Source: Kosakonia sp. SMBL-WEM22
GTDB taxonomy: Bacteria; Pseudomonadota; Gammaproteobacteria; Enterobacterales; Enterobacteriaceae
NCBI RefSeq assembly: GCF_014490785.1
Contig: NZ_CP051488.1
Location: 62,001 to 126,000 of the forward strand
Length of the DNA: 64,000 bases
Direction: 5' to 3'
Shown here piece after piece: positions 62,635 to 64,000 of the stretch (position 1 is its first letter; every line of letters starts with the position of its first letter). The notes beneath the pieces are model-generated. The model was not told where the DNA came from. It made no database searches and saw only the letters and a list, made by a program, of their open reading frames with translations. The translations under genes and the position numbers were made by a program.

Positions 62635-63567
62635 TTACGCGTCGCGGTTTAGCCAGGCCATATATTCGCTTACACCTTCGGCCACGGTTTTAAACGGCTT
62701 GTCGTAGCCCGCCGCGCGCAGGTTAGTAAGATCGGCCTGCGTAAATGCCTGATAGCGGCCTTTCAGCTTATCGGGGAACGGGATGTACTCAATGCTGCCT
62801 TTTTTGTGGAAGGCGAGCGTAGCATCCGCCACGGCCTGGAAGGACTCCGCGCGGCCGGTACCGAGGTTATAAATACCGGAAACGCCGTTTTCCCAGAACC
62901 AGAGATTGACCGCAGCCACATCGCCGACGTAGACGAAATCGCGTTTAAAGTTGTCGCTGCCTTCGAACAGTTTCGGGCTCTCGCCATTGTTCAACTGCGT
63001 GTTGAGATGGAAAGCGACGCTCGCCATGCTGCCTTTGTGCCCTTCACGCGGGCCATAGACGTTGAAATAGCGGAAGCCGACAATCGGCGAGTTCGCTTCC
63101 GGCAGAATGCCGCGCACATACTCATCGAACAGCATTTTTGAGTAGCCGTAGACATTGAGCGGTTTTTCATATTCGCGCGATTCAATAAAGTCCGAGGTGC
63201 GGCCGCCGTAGGTGGCTGCGGATGAAGCATACAGGAACGGAATTTCACGCTCCAGGCAGTAGTGCAGCAGCTCTTTGGAGTACTGATAGTTGTTCTCCAT
63301 CATGTACTTGCCATCCCACTCGGTGGTAGAGGAGCACGCGCCTTCGTGGAATACCGCTTCGATCTCGCCGAACTCTTCGCCAGACATAATCTGGATCAGA
63401 AAATCCTCTTTATCCATATAGTCGGCGATATGCAAGTCGACCAGATTGACAAACTTAGTGCCGTCTTTCAGGTTGTCCACCACCAGGATATCGGTGATGC
63501 CTTTGTCATTCAGGGCTTTAACGATATTACTGCCGATAAAACCCGCGCCGCCAGTGACGATGATCAT
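62635..63567 (-). CDS. hldD: ADP-L-glycero-D-manno-heptose 6-epimerase HldD
   Basis: The 310-residue epimerase makes the heptose donor used by WaaC, WaaF and WaaQ. The Rossmann motif is VTGGAGFIGSNIVKAL, and the short-chain dehydrogenase catalytic pair is in VYGYSKMLFDEYV (YxxxK). FEGSDNFKRDFVYVGDVA is conserved. Length equals E. coli HldD. It is first in the operon and divergent from kbl. Confidence 0.98.
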   Translation of the reverse strand: MIIVTGGAGFIGSNIVKALNDKGITDILVVDNLKDGTKFVNLVDLHIADYMDKEDFLIQIMSGEEFGEIEAVFHEGACSSTTEWDGKYMMENNYQYSKELLHYCLEREIPFLYASSAATYGGRTSDFIESREYEKPLNVYGYSKMLFDEYVRGILPEANSPIVGFRYFNVYGPREGHKGSMASVAFHLNTQLNNGESPKLFEGSDNFKRDFVYVGDVAAVNLWFWENGVSGIYNLGTGRAESFQAVADATLAFHKKGSIEYIPFPDKLKGRYQAFTQADLTNLRAAGYDKPFKTVAEGVSEYMAWLNRDA

Positions 63568-63781
63568 AACTGTACCTTTGCAAAATGAAGCGTTGAGACA
63601 ATCTCAGACACGAATAACTTTATCATACCACCACATTGCTGCCCCTTCAGCCATTCCCCAGGATAGGGGAGGGCTATGCGTGATTTATGCTGCAAAACGG
63701 ATAAGCAATGAAGCGTCATCTCGTATCAACGTATAGCTTTGGGTAATATGTGCCGAAATTTGCCCAGTCTGGAGAATTGCG

Positions 63782-64000
63782 ATGCGTGGGGATTTTTATC
63801 AACAGTTAACGGACGATCTGCAAACCGCACGTGCGGAAGGGTTGTTCAAAGAGGAACGCATTATCACGTCAGCACAGCAGGCTGATATCACCGTGGCGAA
63901 TGGTAGCCACGTCATCAACTTCTGCTCCAATAACTATCTTGGCCTTGCTAACCATCCGGAGCTTATTGCCGCCGCGAAAGCCGGTATGGATAGCCATGGT
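63782..64000 (+). CDS. kbl: 2-amino-3-ketobutyrate CoA ligase (5' part only)
   Basis: From ATG 63782 (MRGDFYQQLTDDLQTARAEG) 73 codons are visible to the window end. VINFCSNNYLGLANHPELIA is the N-terminal signature of alpha-oxoamine synthases, and the position divergent from hldD is that of kbl in enteric bacteria. Kbl, with threonine dehydrogenase, converts threonine to glycine and acetyl-CoA. Confidence 0.95.
   Translation, partial: MRGDFYQQLTDDLQTARAEGLFKEERIITSAQQADITVANGSHVINFCSNNYLGLANHPELIAAAKAGMDSHG

Noticed and set aside
1..64000. CRISPR array, prophage, tRNA/rRNA genes, type VI structural genes
   Set aside because: No regularly spaced short repeats, integrase, phage structural genes, tRNA cloverleaf or vgrG/hcp/tss genes were found. 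The only direct repeats are the rhs fragments.

Overview
The window is a stretch of Enterobacteriaceae chromosome (Enterobacter/Kosakonia/Klebsiella-like; genus not certain). The backbone order is the classic enteric one: yicH-xanP-recG-trmH-spoT-rpoZ-gmk | ligB-yicG | yicC-rph-pyrE | slmA-dut-coaBC-radC-rpmB-rpmG-mutM-coaD-waaA | waa core operon | waaL-waaC-waaF-hldD | kbl. Protein lengths and motifs match the E. coli orthologues closely. gltS, which lies between xanP and recG in E. coli, is missing, and a Tat-exported SMP-30-type protein gene sits between pyrE and slmA.

Region 1 (1-11.46 kb): yicH (partial), xanP with a PurR-type operator, the gmk-rpoZ-spoT-trmH-recG operon (guanylate synthesis, RNA polymerase omega, ppGpp turnover, tRNA methylation, fork repair), ligB and yicG.

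Region 2 (about 11.5-39.6 kb) is an accessory island at the site between yicG and yicC (the dinD site of E. coli). It begins with two unknown small genes, 1.5 kb of AT-rich DNA and a secreted ankyrin-repeat protein. A broken rhs gene follows, then a long direct-repeat array of 5'-truncated rhs fragments. The fragments are GC-rich and each is joined to a different AT-rich C-terminal toxin tip (Rhs-CT) and its immunity gene. I count about 16 toxin/immunity modules or remnants. Toxin folds include Tox-SHH, two AHH-type nucleases, a pair of HGHH nucleases, two PD-(D/E)XK-like nucleases, and a RES-domain toxin paired with an Xre/MbcA-type (DUF2384-like) immunity protein. Immunity families include SUKH, DUF1629/Imm11-like, HEAT-like, DUF4303, DUF4265 and Imm30-like. 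Nearly all toxins are truncated, frameshifted or interrupted, while 14 immunity ORFs are open: the island looks like an immunity bank or silent cassette store. All copies of the main rhs core family carry, at exactly the same codon, a 79-nt element able to fold into four hairpins, with an in-frame TAG and a net +1 frameshift. A vestigial IS3-family transposase lies at the right edge.

Region 3 (39.6-50 kb): yicC; rph-pyrE with the pyrE attenuator; the SMP-30 gene; the slmA, dut, coaBC block; radC; rpmB-rpmG; mutM; coaD; waaA.

Region 4 (50-64 kb): the LPS core locus. A JUMPstart/ops sequence precedes waaQ-G-P-B-O-J-Y, then waaZ and a GT9 transferase. Convergent to these is hldD-waaF-waaC-waaL (heptose synthesis, heptosyltransferases, O-antigen ligase). 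The window ends in the 5' part of kbl.
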